A stretch of 63,460 nucleotides of DNA from a bacterium (GCA_016930535.1 JAFGGN010000140.1:1-63460), one strand, 5' to 3'. Positions 17,628 to 27,233 are shown, numbered from the stretch's first letter. Translations and numbers: made by a program. The notes: generated by a model from the sequence alone, not told the origin.

Positions 17628-18869
17628 CTATCTGACCATAATTTTATCGATAAACGTGGCCAGGGACTGATGTTCCACCGCCGAATTCTTTTTCAGGACA
17701 TTGGACATCAGGGCCGTAAAATAAACCGTTCCGTCCGGATGCTCGACGATGGCCACGGAGTTCATAACATTTTCCACATTGCCCATATATTTTTTACACA
17801 CGAAATCCGGTTCGGGTGTGCACTTGTACAGGCTGCCGGACTTGAAATATACCGCGGCGTTGTTCAGCCTCGGCGATGCTGCATATCGGATGCGTCTGGC
17901 CGTCATGTACATGAGCCGCTTGATTTCGAGACTCGACCAGTCGTCCACGATTTTCCCACGCTCCAGGGCCGTGAGAAATTTGAGAAGTCCTGTCGGACAG
18001 GCCCAGGATCCGGTTCCCGGAACGATCTCCTTGCCCCGGCGCGTAAAAAAACTGCCGAGCTGCCATTCTTCCTGGCCTATGCCGGCCGGTCTAAGGGGAT
18101 CGTTGACGATGCCTACGGCCATTTCCTGCAATATCCCTTTCGGGGTCGTTTTGAAAAACTGCACTTCCTCTTCATAATGGGGCGGATACCGCTCACCAAA
18201 GGCACGCATGAGTATCGCCTCTTTCCATACAATGCTGGCGGCCGCATTGGCGCTTGCCGAAAGCATATGGTCCAGCCATTCGTACAGGGAGAACACATCG
18301 CCTTCCTGCAGTTTCCGGGACTTGTAATTTTTTGTTTCGGGATCGAAGACCGGTACGACATGGTCGTCATAGCGTATCCACTGATCCGCGACGATACGCC
18401 GGTTCATCAGAAGCGCCCTCCGTTTTTCCGGATCCGGAACCAGGCGTCGCAGTTCCTCAAACAGGCCCGCGGCTACGGCCAGCTTGCCCACGCTGCCCGG
18501 TGAAAACGACCGGTTCTCCTGCCGGCCCGCATACCTGAACGGCTTTCCGGGAGTGAGTTCCAGAACCGCTACGGAATAACTCTCGTGCCTATCCGGAAAC
18601 AAGGCGTCGAGCGATTGCTGCAGTACGGGATCGGGGATCAGCGGAAACCGAAGGCTGTCTCCCCGGGAACCTTTCAGATTTAAACGGATCTGATCCATGT
18701 GCTTCAATGCACCTTCTGAGGGACGGGGGCCCTGAAGCTCCCCGGCAATGATCAAACGCAGTCTTTCAATACGGCGTATTCCTGTACGCGTGTATCCGTC
18801 TATGGGATAGGCCGACATGGATGTCACGGGAATCAAAAGACAAAGCATGAACAGCCTGCAGGTTTTCAT
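17628..18869 (-). CDS. Exported class-A-type serine hydrolase (beta-lactamase fold), B
   Basis: Probable periplasmic acyl-serine hydrolase; natural substrate unknown. It has 413 residues from ATG at 18869, 10 bp after the dikinase stop; longer open frame upstream overlaps that gene. The signal peptide is MKTCRLFMLCLLIPVTSMSA. Catalytic motifs are present in order: SVGK (Ser126-Lys129), SAN in place of SDN (206-208), and KSG (343-345). It is about 130 residues longer than typical class A beta-lactamases. Last gene of a four-gene operon that begins with a second enzyme of the same fold. A cell-wall related role is more likely than resistance. Confidence 0.78.
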   Translation of the reverse strand: MKTCRLFMLCLLIPVTSMSAYPIDGYTRTGIRRIERLRLIIAGELQGPRPSEGALKHMDQIRLNLKGSRGDSLRFPLIPDPVLQQSLDALFPDRHESYSVAVLELTPGKPFRYAGRQENRSFSPGSVGKLAVAAGLFEELRRLVPDPEKRRALLMNRRIVADQWIRYDDHVVPVFDPETKNYKSRKLQEGDVFSLYEWLDHMLSASANAAASIVWKEAILMRAFGERYPPHYEEEVQFFKTTPKGILQEMAVGIVNDPLRPAGIGQEEWQLGSFFTRRGKEIVPGTGSWACPTGLLKFLTALERGKIVDDWSSLEIKRLMYMTARRIRYAASPRLNNAAVYFKSGSLYKCTPEPDFVCKKYMGNVENVMNSVAIVEHPDGTVYFTALMSNVLKKNSAVEHQSLATFIDKIMVR

Positions 18870-18879
18870 CGGTTTTCTC

Positions 18880-21801
18880 CTATCGCAGCAATGATTCACT
18901 CGGCGCATCGAGCCGCACGCTTTTCGATCCGGGAAACGGGGGATCCAGACTCTGAAGATATGCGGAAGCGCGGGCCCTCTTGTTTTCCACGAAAGGTCTG
19001 GCCTGAAACAGAACCAGCCGGCTGCCGTCAAATCCGAGTTCCACGTCGAACACCGTCCCGGACTGACGGCCGGGTTCGGAACTCAGCCGCTGTCCGATCA
19101 ATTCCGCCATCTGTCTCAAACTGGTCCTTTCCTCTGAAGTCAGTATGCCCGATCCGAAACCGGCCGGGGATTTCAAAATACCCCCGGAGACAGGAAGAAC
19201 CGTCATTTCCGCCTCCCTTGAGGGGGAAATGAGCAGATCGGTTCCGTCCGCCTTTAAAACATACTGTTCTGAAATCTGCCCCTCCACGGATCCGGCCGCC
19301 CCGCGGTTGAACGCGACACTGATATCCGACGGATTGCCCGTGCCAACGCCCGAGGTAATCATGACGCCCGATTTGTCCACATTGACCGAAGGCATGATCA
19401 GAATGCTCGGATACACGTCCCCGGGATTGAGCAGATATTTCTGGCGCCAGCGATAGCTGCGTTCAGTAAACGGCGAGGCCCATACGTCACGGATTCCCTG
19501 TAGAATTTTATCCCTGCCGGCCACATTGAACAGGGTCAGGTTGAGACCGGCACCGGTAAAATCCTTCAGATCCTCCATATTGGTGTCACTGCGTATAAAT
19601 ACGGGGATTTTACCGAGTTCCTGACCAAAAACGGTCCTGAAATTCCGGGCCAGATCTTCGATCAAATCCGGTCTGAGGGGCATGATCCGCATCCAGTCCC
19701 TGAACGTTTTCAATCGTTCCAGCAATTCCTTTTCAATCTGCGCCTCATCTTTGCCGGTTTTCCTGTCCCGTTCGGCTGTCTTGAAAATGGCATGCAGCAT
19801 TTGTCTGTAGGTGATGCTGTTGCCGGGTATCAACTGATCGAAATGACGGCTGAAAACACCGAACGGAATCACGATGCCGTCCACCACGTGGCCCGGAAAC
19901 AAAAATTTTAATTCTCCCAGATTGGCCGCCTTGGGACCGCACAGCACGCCCGAATCCGAGGCCCGTATCTGATGAAGCGGGACCAGGCCGCTCTGGTTCA
20001 GCCTCAGCCTGTCCACGGGAACGACAATCCTCTCATCGCTGCGGGTCCCTGTCTGAAACAGTTTTTTTTCCTCGTCATTCATTTTATCCGAATTTTTCAT
20101 GATCACCCTGCCGCGCGGTGACACTGCGTAAAACACGTCGGTCCCGTGGAAGGGTGTCAGGGCCTCGAGATGGGCCGGTTTGATCACCGCGTTCGGTATA
20201 CCCAGATTGCGTGCCAGCAGCTGCACATGGGAGACCAGATTGCCCTCTGAAACCGTCAGCAACCCGGCAACGGGTGTGAGACTGGCGGGTGGTCTTGCCA
20301 TCGCATAAACGGCGTCTGAAGCAAACCGGATGTTTTCGGCCGGACCCGGGACCACAATCAGGCGTCCGGATGCATAACCCGGATTGAGTCCGTATATGCC
20401 GGCGGCATCATCGAGGTTCATTACACGGTTCTTGAAACCTGCCTGAGCAGAGACAATATCGGACAGCAGGGCAACACTTTCGCCCATCGTCAGCACAACG
20501 GAACTTCTCAGACAATGGTCCACAGCTCCCCCGGACAACGGCTCGAATGCAAAGATCCGGATAACCGGATCCATAACGGCCGGCACCATGCCTGAACCCC
20601 ATTCGACGATGCCCCGGAACACCTTTGCCGATTCGGACAATTCGGCCAGTGTCATGCCAGAGCGCGCTTCCGGTTCGCATGCAAAAGGTGAAATGGCCTC
20701 CCATTCCCAGATTTCCAGGAATCCGCACGCAGCGGAGGCCCTGGCCAGCACGGCCGTCTTCTGCAGCAGTTCATACAGGGAAACCGGATTCCAGGCGGAT
20801 GCATTGCGGAACAGATGCTGTTCCATATCCAGAGAGAGATCGAGCATGGCCAGCTTTTGCGCCGGTGTAAATTTTCCGGTTATATCCAGTCTGAGAAACC
20901 ACATGATGTCCGTAAGCGCCATGCACAGATCCCCGGGACCGGGATGGTAATCTTCTTCCATGAGATCCCTGAAACGGCCGGTCGCCGATGCATTCTCCGG
21001 AAGCCTGTCCAGATATGACCTCAATGCATTCAGGTTCATATCCTGATAATAAGCCCGCATGGACTCCTCCAGCTGGCCCAGCTTGATCCGTACCACCGTT
21101 TCCAGTGATGCCTGATACTGCCCCGCAAATGCGGATACACGGTCCAAATCGGTTGATTCCGGTTTGCCGTGTATTTTGATCCGTATGTCCATAAAGCGGC
21201 TGTCCAGATCCGCAATGTCCATGGACAGTGTGCGTATTGTGTTCAAATAGTCGTTCCGTATACCATGGGGAACGGCCCGGGCCAGCTGCCGGACCAGAAA
21301 AAACTGATCCCGGACCGGCATGTCCTGTTTCAGAAGCCAGAGAAAGAACTGCCTCCCCCACGCCTCCTCGTCCTCGATCTGATAGGCGCCCCGGTAAAAC
21401 CGGGCTCCGTGCAGGATCCAGCCGTCATCCGTTTCGACCAGGTATTTCTCAAGAATATACTGTTTGGCCCGCGAGTACTCGTGTTCCGAATCCCAGAAAT
21501 CCGCATTGGCCGTACCGGTCAGAATCTGGCCCAGATAAATGCCCCGTGCGTCGGCCAGCTCGGCCACCTGCACCTTATGAAGGGCATGTTGATGGCCGCC
21601 CGGTTCCGGACAGCGCTGATTGGCAGGAAGCACGGATCCGTCAGGACAGAACCACCGGATTGCCTGAAAGGGTCCCCGCGGATCGGCTTTGCACGCCTGT
21701 ATCAAACGGACAATATCGTCATCGGCCATCTGTGCATTCAGCATGAGCGAACCGATCAGGAGACCCGTCCCTATCGAAAACCAATATCTTTTCCGTTTCA
21801 T
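18880..21801 (-). CDS. Exported PPDK/glucan-water-dikinase-like phosphotransferase
   Basis: Predicted ATP-dependent dikinase with an N-terminal signal or anchor (MKRKRYWFSIGTGLLIGSLM). It has 973 residues. About 30-480 is a helical region I cannot assign. About 485-570 is a phosphohistidine swivel domain with His525 in SEGNLVSHVQLLAR. About 615-940 is a PPDK-type ATP-grasp with Lys624 (GPKAANLGEL), Arg737 (FIRSDTNMEDL), SGVMITSGVGTGNPSD, Glu921, Gln933 and Arg935 (LFQARP). The order swivel-then-ATP-grasp is that of glucan water dikinases, the reverse of PEP synthase and PPDK, and there is no PEP TIM barrel. Its start overlaps the carrier gene stop (TAATG). ATP would have to be supplied outside the cytoplasm if it is really exported. 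Confidence 0.75.
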   Translation of the reverse strand: MKRKRYWFSIGTGLLIGSLMLNAQMADDDIVRLIQACKADPRGPFQAIRWFCPDGSVLPANQRCPEPGGHQHALHKVQVAELADARGIYLGQILTGTANADFWDSEHEYSRAKQYILEKYLVETDDGWILHGARFYRGAYQIEDEEAWGRQFFLWLLKQDMPVRDQFFLVRQLARAVPHGIRNDYLNTIRTLSMDIADLDSRFMDIRIKIHGKPESTDLDRVSAFAGQYQASLETVVRIKLGQLEESMRAYYQDMNLNALRSYLDRLPENASATGRFRDLMEEDYHPGPGDLCMALTDIMWFLRLDITGKFTPAQKLAMLDLSLDMEQHLFRNASAWNPVSLYELLQKTAVLARASAACGFLEIWEWEAISPFACEPEARSGMTLAELSESAKVFRGIVEWGSGMVPAVMDPVIRIFAFEPLSGGAVDHCLRSSVVLTMGESVALLSDIVSAQAGFKNRVMNLDDAAGIYGLNPGYASGRLIVVPGPAENIRFASDAVYAMARPPASLTPVAGLLTVSEGNLVSHVQLLARNLGIPNAVIKPAHLEALTPFHGTDVFYAVSPRGRVIMKNSDKMNDEEKKLFQTGTRSDERIVVPVDRLRLNQSGLVPLHQIRASDSGVLCGPKAANLGELKFLFPGHVVDGIVIPFGVFSRHFDQLIPGNSITYRQMLHAIFKTAERDRKTGKDEAQIEKELLERLKTFRDWMRIMPLRPDLIEDLARNFRTVFGQELGKIPVFIRSDTNMEDLKDFTGAGLNLTLFNVAGRDKILQGIRDVWASPFTERSYRWRQKYLLNPGDVYPSILIMPSVNVDKSGVMITSGVGTGNPSDISVAFNRGAAGSVEGQISEQYVLKADGTDLLISPSREAEMTVLPVSGGILKSPAGFGSGILTSEERTSLRQMAELIGQRLSSEPGRQSGTVFDVELGFDGSRLVLFQARPFVENKRARASAYLQSLDPPFPGSKSVRLDAPSESLLR

Positions 21802-24605
21802 TATATGATCCCCATATGCCGCAGCGTTTGTTCCGCTGTCTTCTGAATTTCACTGTTTCTGTGATTGAGCAATGCGCAAACCTGGGGGCTGTATTGGCCG
21901 GCCTTCATTTCTCCGATCAGCTTCAACGTCACCTGAATCAGGTCCGGATCGTTGTTTTCAAGCAGGGTGGTGAAGCATTCGATCTCCGAAGGCACAGGCA
22001 GTCCCAGCCTGTCCAGACCCCGTTCAACCAGATTCTCGATGAACGCGGTTTCCACAATGGGGATCACGATGCGTTTGATCGGACCGTCCAGCAGATTGTC
22101 CAGAAACTCGAGTGCATCGAGACGTAAATCCGGTTTGTTGCTGCGCACGCCGGAAAATGCGCTGTCAATATCTTCAGGGGGATACTTGAGCCCGAGCAGC
22201 TGAAAAATGATATGCAGTGATTCGTCCAGTTTCTTTTCGAGAGAGACAATCAGGTTTTTTCTGGCCCTATGGATCCGGCTCTGCACCCGGTCCGGCTCTG
22301 CACCCGACGGCTGCTGATGCACCTGTGCATAGAGCAGAGCGAGCGTCTGATTATACAGCTGGGTTTCTTCATATATTCGTTTGACAATTCGTTTGTCATC
22401 GAAACGGAGCTCCTGATGATGCCTTCGGAGATGGTTCAGCGCCCTGATGATCTCATGCCGGATTTCAGGATCCTCGTTCTCCAGATGCTCCACAAGCACA
22501 TCGGCCGCACGCTGCGTGCCCATGTTGGCAATAATTTCGGGAATACGGACGCGAATGCGCCTCTCCTCCTTCACATCCGTGAGCCACCGGATAAACAGAC
22601 CGATCACATCCGCATCGAAAAAGGCCAGCGCCTCGAGCACGTTACTTTGAAATTTTCTGTCTATAAGCCGGGACATGAGTACGGGAAGAAAAGTACGGTC
22701 CCGGGTGCGTCCGGCGGCAACAAGGGCTTTCCTTTGCACTTCATCGGATCTGTCTCTGAGAAATATATGAAGAAACGGATAAAGTTCCGGAATCCGGGAA
22801 ATACCGATCATCTGTGCACACATGGCTTTCTGCTCTGATCCTTCATCCGGGCTGAATTTTTTTACTTCCTGAAGGCATTGCTCAATGCGCTTCTGCACAT
22901 CGAATGTTTCCCTCAAAGAAGTATTGTTCCGGCTTTCCCGGGCAGCGCAGAGCAGGGCGGCAGTCCGTATGTTCCTGCTTTTATGATCAAGGTACGCAAT
23001 CAGAAACCCGGATTGGGATTCGCCGGCATGCCTGAAGAGATAATGCAGGGCTTCCGTCCTGACTTCAGGATTCGGATCGTCAATCAGTGATTTCACATCC
23101 TCTGACAGATCGTCCGGATACGTATAGAGATTCTGCAGGGCCTTGAGCCTGATATCCGGGGACGGATGGTGCAGCAGTTTCTGAAAGGCGGTTAACAGCC
23201 GGTCGTTTTGAATGTCCCCGACCATGTGAAGAATCTCCAGGATACGGAATTCCCGTCCTCCCTGAAGAATTTTGATGATGCCTCCGATTACGGATTCGTT
23301 TCTCAGATCGAGATCCGGCTTTTTATCGGGGCCTGAATCGGATTCGATCTTTCGCCTGAATGTATGAATATATTCCGCCTTGACCTGTCTGACATAGTAA
23401 AGCCAGACGGCCACGAGGACAATGATCATCAGGCTGATGAAACGCACGGGGACATTGAACACAACCGTGAGTATCATCAGCAGGAGACCGCTGATGCCGG
23501 TCGCAAAACTGTCCCCGAAAACATCGATATAGGAGCGGGCCGGATTGCGTATTTCAGCCGGAACGGGAAGGCTGAGCAGTTCGATGCCCGATTTTTGAAC
23601 CGAATTCTTGAGACTGCCGTCGCCCATTTTCAGGAAAATCGCGGAAGAGAGACCCGGTGCGAACAAAACGGCAAGCGCTCCCGCCAGAAGCGTGAACGGC
23701 AGAAATATCAGGGACGTGCCCACTCCGAAAACACCCACGACCTGTCTCGTGACAAAGAGCTGAATCAGGAGCGAGATCACGTTGAGATTCGAATACCAGA
23801 ACCCCAGAAAAGCGGCCAGTTTTTCTTCGTCATGAATGCGCTCGGATGCGATGGCATTGAATTCGAAATCGACGAATTTGGCCACGGACACACTGAGAAG
23901 CACGATCATGGCGAGACAGAACAGGTGCCGGTTGGAACGGATCATTTTCAGGGGGATGTCCGTTCTTTCCGCAATGCCTGCCTGACAGGCCGCATTTCGT
24001 ATATCCCGGCCGCCCTGATTCTCTTTCCACACCCTTCGGATAATCGGATCGCAGAAAAACAGCAGAAAGGCACCCGCAAGAATCAGGTTTTCACTGCCGA
24101 TCAGAGGTACCGACAATTTGGTGATATAACCCCCGAGAATGCCTCCCGCGATCGCACCGGCACCGATAAAGCCGAAAAGACGCCTGGCCTCCCTGGGATT
24201 GAATACGATATTCGCCAGTATCCAGAACTGGGAAGTGGCGATCACGGCGAACAGCGAAACACCGATAAAAAAGACATACAGAACAATACTTTCAAAGATC
24301 CGCAGTGTCAGAAAAACCCAGATCAGAACCAGAAGAAGCAGGAAAATCCGTATGGTCTGCAATATCAGCGAAAGAAAATTGAGCCGGCTCAGGATACCGC
24401 CGTAAATTCTGGAAACCACTGCCGCGAAACCCGCCACGAGGATGAATACAAACGGCAGCTGCCTGGCACCGAATTGCGACAGAAACTGGGCGTGCGACAC
24501 CGGTTTGATGATCATGAGGGACATGATGACGAGAAAAATATGGGCCAGCATGAGGAACGCGCGCAGCTCCTCTCCCTTGCGTATATGAAAGAGTTTCTGG
24601 AACAA
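21801..24605 (-). CDS. ATP/ADP-translocase-family carrier with C-terminal HEAT repeats
   Basis: Inner-membrane protein of 934 residues. About 1-430 holds around 12 membrane helices of the NTT/AAA nucleotide-translocase type (KPVSHAQFLSQFGARQLPF, then GFIGAGAIAGGILGGYI). About 440-930 is an alpha-helical HEAT-repeat tail (DIRLKALQNLYTYPD, DPNPEVRTEALHYLF, DPEIRHEIIRALNHL). Non-parasite bacteria carry such HEAT-fused homologues; their substrate is mostly unknown. The start codon is TTG, immediately after and in frame with the TAA of the upstream hydrolase. Homologues begin at the same KLFHIRKGEE region, so this start is credible. It overlaps the exported dikinase by one base, so nucleotide supply to that enzyme is an attractive idea. 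Confidence 0.78.
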   Translation of the reverse strand: MFQKLFHIRKGEELRAFLMLAHIFLVIMSLMIIKPVSHAQFLSQFGARQLPFVFILVAGFAAVVSRIYGGILSRLNFLSLILQTIRIFLLLLVLIWVFLTLRIFESIVLYVFFIGVSLFAVIATSQFWILANIVFNPREARRLFGFIGAGAIAGGILGGYITKLSVPLIGSENLILAGAFLLFFCDPIIRRVWKENQGGRDIRNAACQAGIAERTDIPLKMIRSNRHLFCLAMIVLLSVSVAKFVDFEFNAIASERIHDEEKLAAFLGFWYSNLNVISLLIQLFVTRQVVGVFGVGTSLIFLPFTLLAGALAVLFAPGLSSAIFLKMGDGSLKNSVQKSGIELLSLPVPAEIRNPARSYIDVFGDSFATGISGLLLMILTVVFNVPVRFISLMIIVLVAVWLYYVRQVKAEYIHTFRRKIESDSGPDKKPDLDLRNESVIGGIIKILQGGREFRILEILHMVGDIQNDRLLTAFQKLLHHPSPDIRLKALQNLYTYPDDLSEDVKSLIDDPNPEVRTEALHYLFRHAGESQSGFLIAYLDHKSRNIRTAALLCAARESRNNTSLRETFDVQKRIEQCLQEVKKFSPDEGSEQKAMCAQMIGISRIPELYPFLHIFLRDRSDEVQRKALVAAGRTRDRTFLPVLMSRLIDRKFQSNVLEALAFFDADVIGLFIRWLTDVKEERRIRVRIPEIIANMGTQRAADVLVEHLENEDPEIRHEIIRALNHLRRHHQELRFDDKRIVKRIYEETQLYNQTLALLYAQVHQQPSGAEPDRVQSRIHRARKNLIVSLEKKLDESLHIIFQLLGLKYPPEDIDSAFSGVRSNKPDLRLDALEFLDNLLDGPIKRIVIPIVETAFIENLVERGLDRLGLPVPSEIECFTTLLENNDPDLIQVTLKLIGEMKAGQYSPQVCALLNHRNSEIQKTAEQTLRHMGII

Positions 24606-25538
24606 TTATTGTATCCCCGTCATTTTCTTATACTGTGACTGAAGCACGGATTCGACAGACGGAATGAGATTCCTCAGTATGGTCTCACCCCGGCTGTCCT
24701 CGACCAGGGCCACCAGAATATAGCGGCGCCATCCGGGGCCCCAGATCAGGACTGAATCCGAGTGCCACTTTTTCCATGTGCCGGATTTCCGGTACAACTT
24801 GGCTTCTGGTGCGAGCTCATCGTACGTGTGCACGAATTTATGATGAATTTCAGGATCAGAAAGAAACTGCAGCATCTGGATGCTGCGCTCGCGGTTGATC
24901 AGCTTCCCCATGGCCAGAAGGTAATAAAACCGGCAGACCTGGGTCACGGTGGCCCCGTGACTGATGCCCATGAGCGGATCCGGATACCGTTTCTCGTCCC
25001 GTGAATAGGCCTTGCCCACCCACAGGCCCCCTCCGCGTTTGGTGTCGTACAATTCCAGATCCGGACGCCGCAGCACATTTTCTATATACTTGAATCCCAC
25101 CCGGTCGATCATGCGTGATGCTGCCTGATTGTCCGAACGTGCGATCATGATGCGCATGTCCTCGAGAATCTCTTCCGACGGTTCCAGAACGTGATTCTCC
25201 AGCGCATCCTCTGAAGCCAGCAAAATGGCAAGTTTGGGCAGACTCGCAGCGTAAAGCATCACATCCCCGTTCACACGGGCATATCTGATCCGCATGGGAT
25301 CCGTCAGATCGACCACGCCCACAGCCATTTTCTTTTTGCGGATCAGGGAAGCCCAGACGGAACTTTTCCGCAATGCGGCATCCAGCTGCTTCTGAAGCTC
25401 CGGATCCTCGAGCTGTCTCAGCGGTCGAATATTATCTTCCGGAATCGAGAAAGGCAGCTCCCGATGTGCTGATGACTGAGATAAAGCATGTGATGCACAC
25501 AATATAACCAGCAGCCCGATTCCAGTGAAGTATTTCAT
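24606..25538 (-). CDS. Exported class-A-type serine hydrolase (beta-lactamase fold), A
   Basis: Probable periplasmic acyl-serine hydrolase of 310 residues. Signal peptide MKYFTGIGLLVILCASHALS. All three class A motifs are intact: SLPK (Ser99-Lys102), SDN (135-137) and KSG (251-253). No obvious Glu166-type omega-loop ExxxN is recognised, so it may not hydrolyse beta-lactams. It heads the operon hydrolase A - carrier - dikinase - hydrolase B. The downstream carrier frame begins directly after its TAA. Hydrolase B at 17628 is a longer, diverged paralogue. Confidence 0.8.
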   Translation of the reverse strand: MKYFTGIGLLVILCASHALSQSSAHRELPFSIPEDNIRPLRQLEDPELQKQLDAALRKSSVWASLIRKKKMAVGVVDLTDPMRIRYARVNGDVMLYAASLPKLAILLASEDALENHVLEPSEEILEDMRIMIARSDNQAASRMIDRVGFKYIENVLRRPDLELYDTKRGGGLWVGKAYSRDEKRYPDPLMGISHGATVTQVCRFYYLLAMGKLINRERSIQMLQFLSDPEIHHKFVHTYDELAPEAKLYRKSGTWKKWHSDSVLIWGPGWRRYILVALVEDSRGETILRNLIPSVESVLQSQYKKMTGIQ

Positions 25539-25569
25539 AAATCGTTTTTTACCTCCTCAATCAATTGTT

Positions 25570-26520
25570 TTACATGGCTCTCTGTATCAATATCAGGATA
25601 TAGGCCGCATAAAATGCCAGCAATACGGCCCCTTCACTTCGGCTTAAACGATAACCGGATTTCATAAAAGGCAGGCAGAGAAGTGAAAGCAGCATCATGC
25701 TTCCGATACTCGGCCAGGAAATGCCGGGATCCGGCAGGGGTTTGAACGCGGCCGTGATTCCGAGAATCGCCAGGATATTGAAAATATTGGAACCGATTAC
25801 ATTGCCTACCGCAATATCCGATTCTTTTTTTAAAGCGGCGACTGCGGATGTTGCGAGCTCGGGCAGGCTGGTCCCGACAGCCACGACAGTCAGACCGATC
25901 ACGGTTTCAGAAACGCCCCAGAGTCTGGCCAGGTTTATCGCGCCCAGGATCAGCCAATGAGCACCCCCTATAAGCGCGGCGATTCCGCTTAAGATATATA
26001 AGATCATCTTGACGGTCTTCATATGCCGGATGTCCCCGATCCCCAGATCCGACGATTGAATCGTGATCCGGTCCCGCTGTGAGGTCAGGACAGAACAGAT
26101 CAGGAAACCGCCCATGAGCAGGAGGAGTATACCTCCCTCCGGACGTGACAGTCCATCACTTTTCAGGAAAAATATCAGAAGGGCACTGCTTCCGATCATG
26201 ACGGGAACATCCAGACGGATGGTCTGCGACTGAACGGACAGGGGACGCATCATGGCGGACAGGCCGAGAATCAATCCCAGGTTGCATATGTTCGACCCGA
26301 CGACATTCCCCACGGACAGACCGGACTGATCCGAAAGTGCCGCCTGAACGCTGACGAGCAGCTCGGGCATGCTGGTGCCGAATGCAACAATGGTCATACC
26401 GATCAGGAGCGGCCGCATTCCGAGACGCAGCGCCAGTGCGGAACTGCCGCGCACGAGAATCTCGGCTCCGGCCAGCAGCAGGAAAAAACCTCCGACAGTA
26501 TATAATAGTAGATGCAGCAT
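25570..26520 (-). CDS. CaCA-family sodium/calcium exchanger (YrbG-like)
   Basis: Inner-membrane cation antiporter of 316 residues and about ten helices. The two alpha-repeats that form the ion path are plain: GTSMPELLVSVQAAL with VGNVVGSNICNLGLILG in the first half, and GTSLPELATSAVAAL with VGNVIGSNIFNILAILG in the second. Typical exchange is Ca2+ out for Na+ or H+ in; specificity cannot be read here. It lies 31 bp upstream of the hydrolase A start, so it may share a transcript with the four-gene operon. Confidence 0.92.
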   Translation of the reverse strand: MLHLLLYTVGGFFLLLAGAEILVRGSSALALRLGMRPLLIGMTIVAFGTSMPELLVSVQAALSDQSGLSVGNVVGSNICNLGLILGLSAMMRPLSVQSQTIRLDVPVMIGSSALLIFFLKSDGLSRPEGGILLLLMGGFLICSVLTSQRDRITIQSSDLGIGDIRHMKTVKMILYILSGIAALIGGAHWLILGAINLARLWGVSETVIGLTVVAVGTSLPELATSAVAALKKESDIAVGNVIGSNIFNILAILGITAAFKPLPDPGISWPSIGSMMLLSLLCLPFMKSGYRLSRSEGAVLLAFYAAYILILIQRAM

Positions 26521-26591
26521 ATAATTTCCCGGGTTTCCTTATGTTTCATGCGATTGGGATATTTCAGTTCGTATGCAGGCGGAATCCGGAC

Positions 26592-27188
26592 TCACATCTC
26601 GTGAATCCATTCTCCCAGACCTGTAAAAAACATCTGGACGGCCACAGCCATGACAATGAGCCCGGTAATCCGCACCAGCGGTCCTGTGGCATTCATTTTT
26701 TCCAGCACAAGACCAATGCGTCTGGATGCGAGCATACAGAGAAGATTCACGAAAAGTGCAAGCGAGAGGCAGATAAGCGTGATCCAGAATCCGTGAATTG
26801 AAGAAAATGAGATTGCAGCCGTAATCGTGCCCGGTCCGGCAATCAGGGGCGCGGCCAGGGGAACGACGGACATGTCGGATACCGACTTCATGGCGGACTC
26901 CTCGTAAAAACGGCCGTTGCGCACGGCTGAGAGTCCCACGAGGAAGAGCACCGCAGAACCGGCCACGCGCAGGGAATAGAGCCTGACCTGAAACACGTGC
27001 ACCATCAGATGATTGCCTGCGAATGCAAGAATGCCGAGAATCAAAAAAGCGACCACGGTCGAACGCCAGGCCATTTGTCTGAGCTCTTCCGCACGGAACG
27101 GCGGCTGATACGTGCTCAAGAGAAAGATCTTGCTCGCCGGATTGATGAGGGCGAGAAAGTACAGCGCACTGCGGATCATGATTTCCAC
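26592..27188 (-). CDS. MarC-family integral membrane protein
   Basis: Inner-membrane protein of 198 residues with six predicted helices. The family markers are LINPASKIFLLSTY near the N-terminus and VPLAAPLIAGPGTITAAISF near the middle. MarC proteins have no established biochemical function. The longest start is GTG at 27188; the ATG at 27179 with GGAAATC before it is an equally good choice. It is followed 71 bp later by the CaCA exchanger and preceded by lapA. Confidence 0.9.
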   Translation of the reverse strand: MEIMIRSALYFLALINPASKIFLLSTYQPPFRAEELRQMAWRSTVVAFLILGILAFAGNHLMVHVFQVRLYSLRVAGSAVLFLVGLSAVRNGRFYEESAMKSVSDMSVVPLAAPLIAGPGTITAAISFSSIHGFWITLICLSLALFVNLLCMLASRRIGLVLEKMNATGPLVRITGLIVMAVAVQMFFTGLGEWIHEM

Positions 27189-27233
27189 GATATAAACCTG
27201 AATCTTTTTCTTAAACGGTTCTTCCGCTTTTAA

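Noticed and set aside
21801..24605. Evidence of an intracellular parasite living on host ATP
   Set aside because: ATP/ADP-translocase homologues with HEAT tails also occur in free-living bacteria, and this window shows full biosynthetic and repair genes without genome reduction.
17628..25538. Antibiotic-resistance beta-lactamases
   Set aside because: Both proteins have class A motifs, but one has SAN for SDN and is 130 residues longer, the other lacks an obvious omega-loop glutamate, and both are embedded in a transport/kinase operon. A general serine hydrolase call is safer.
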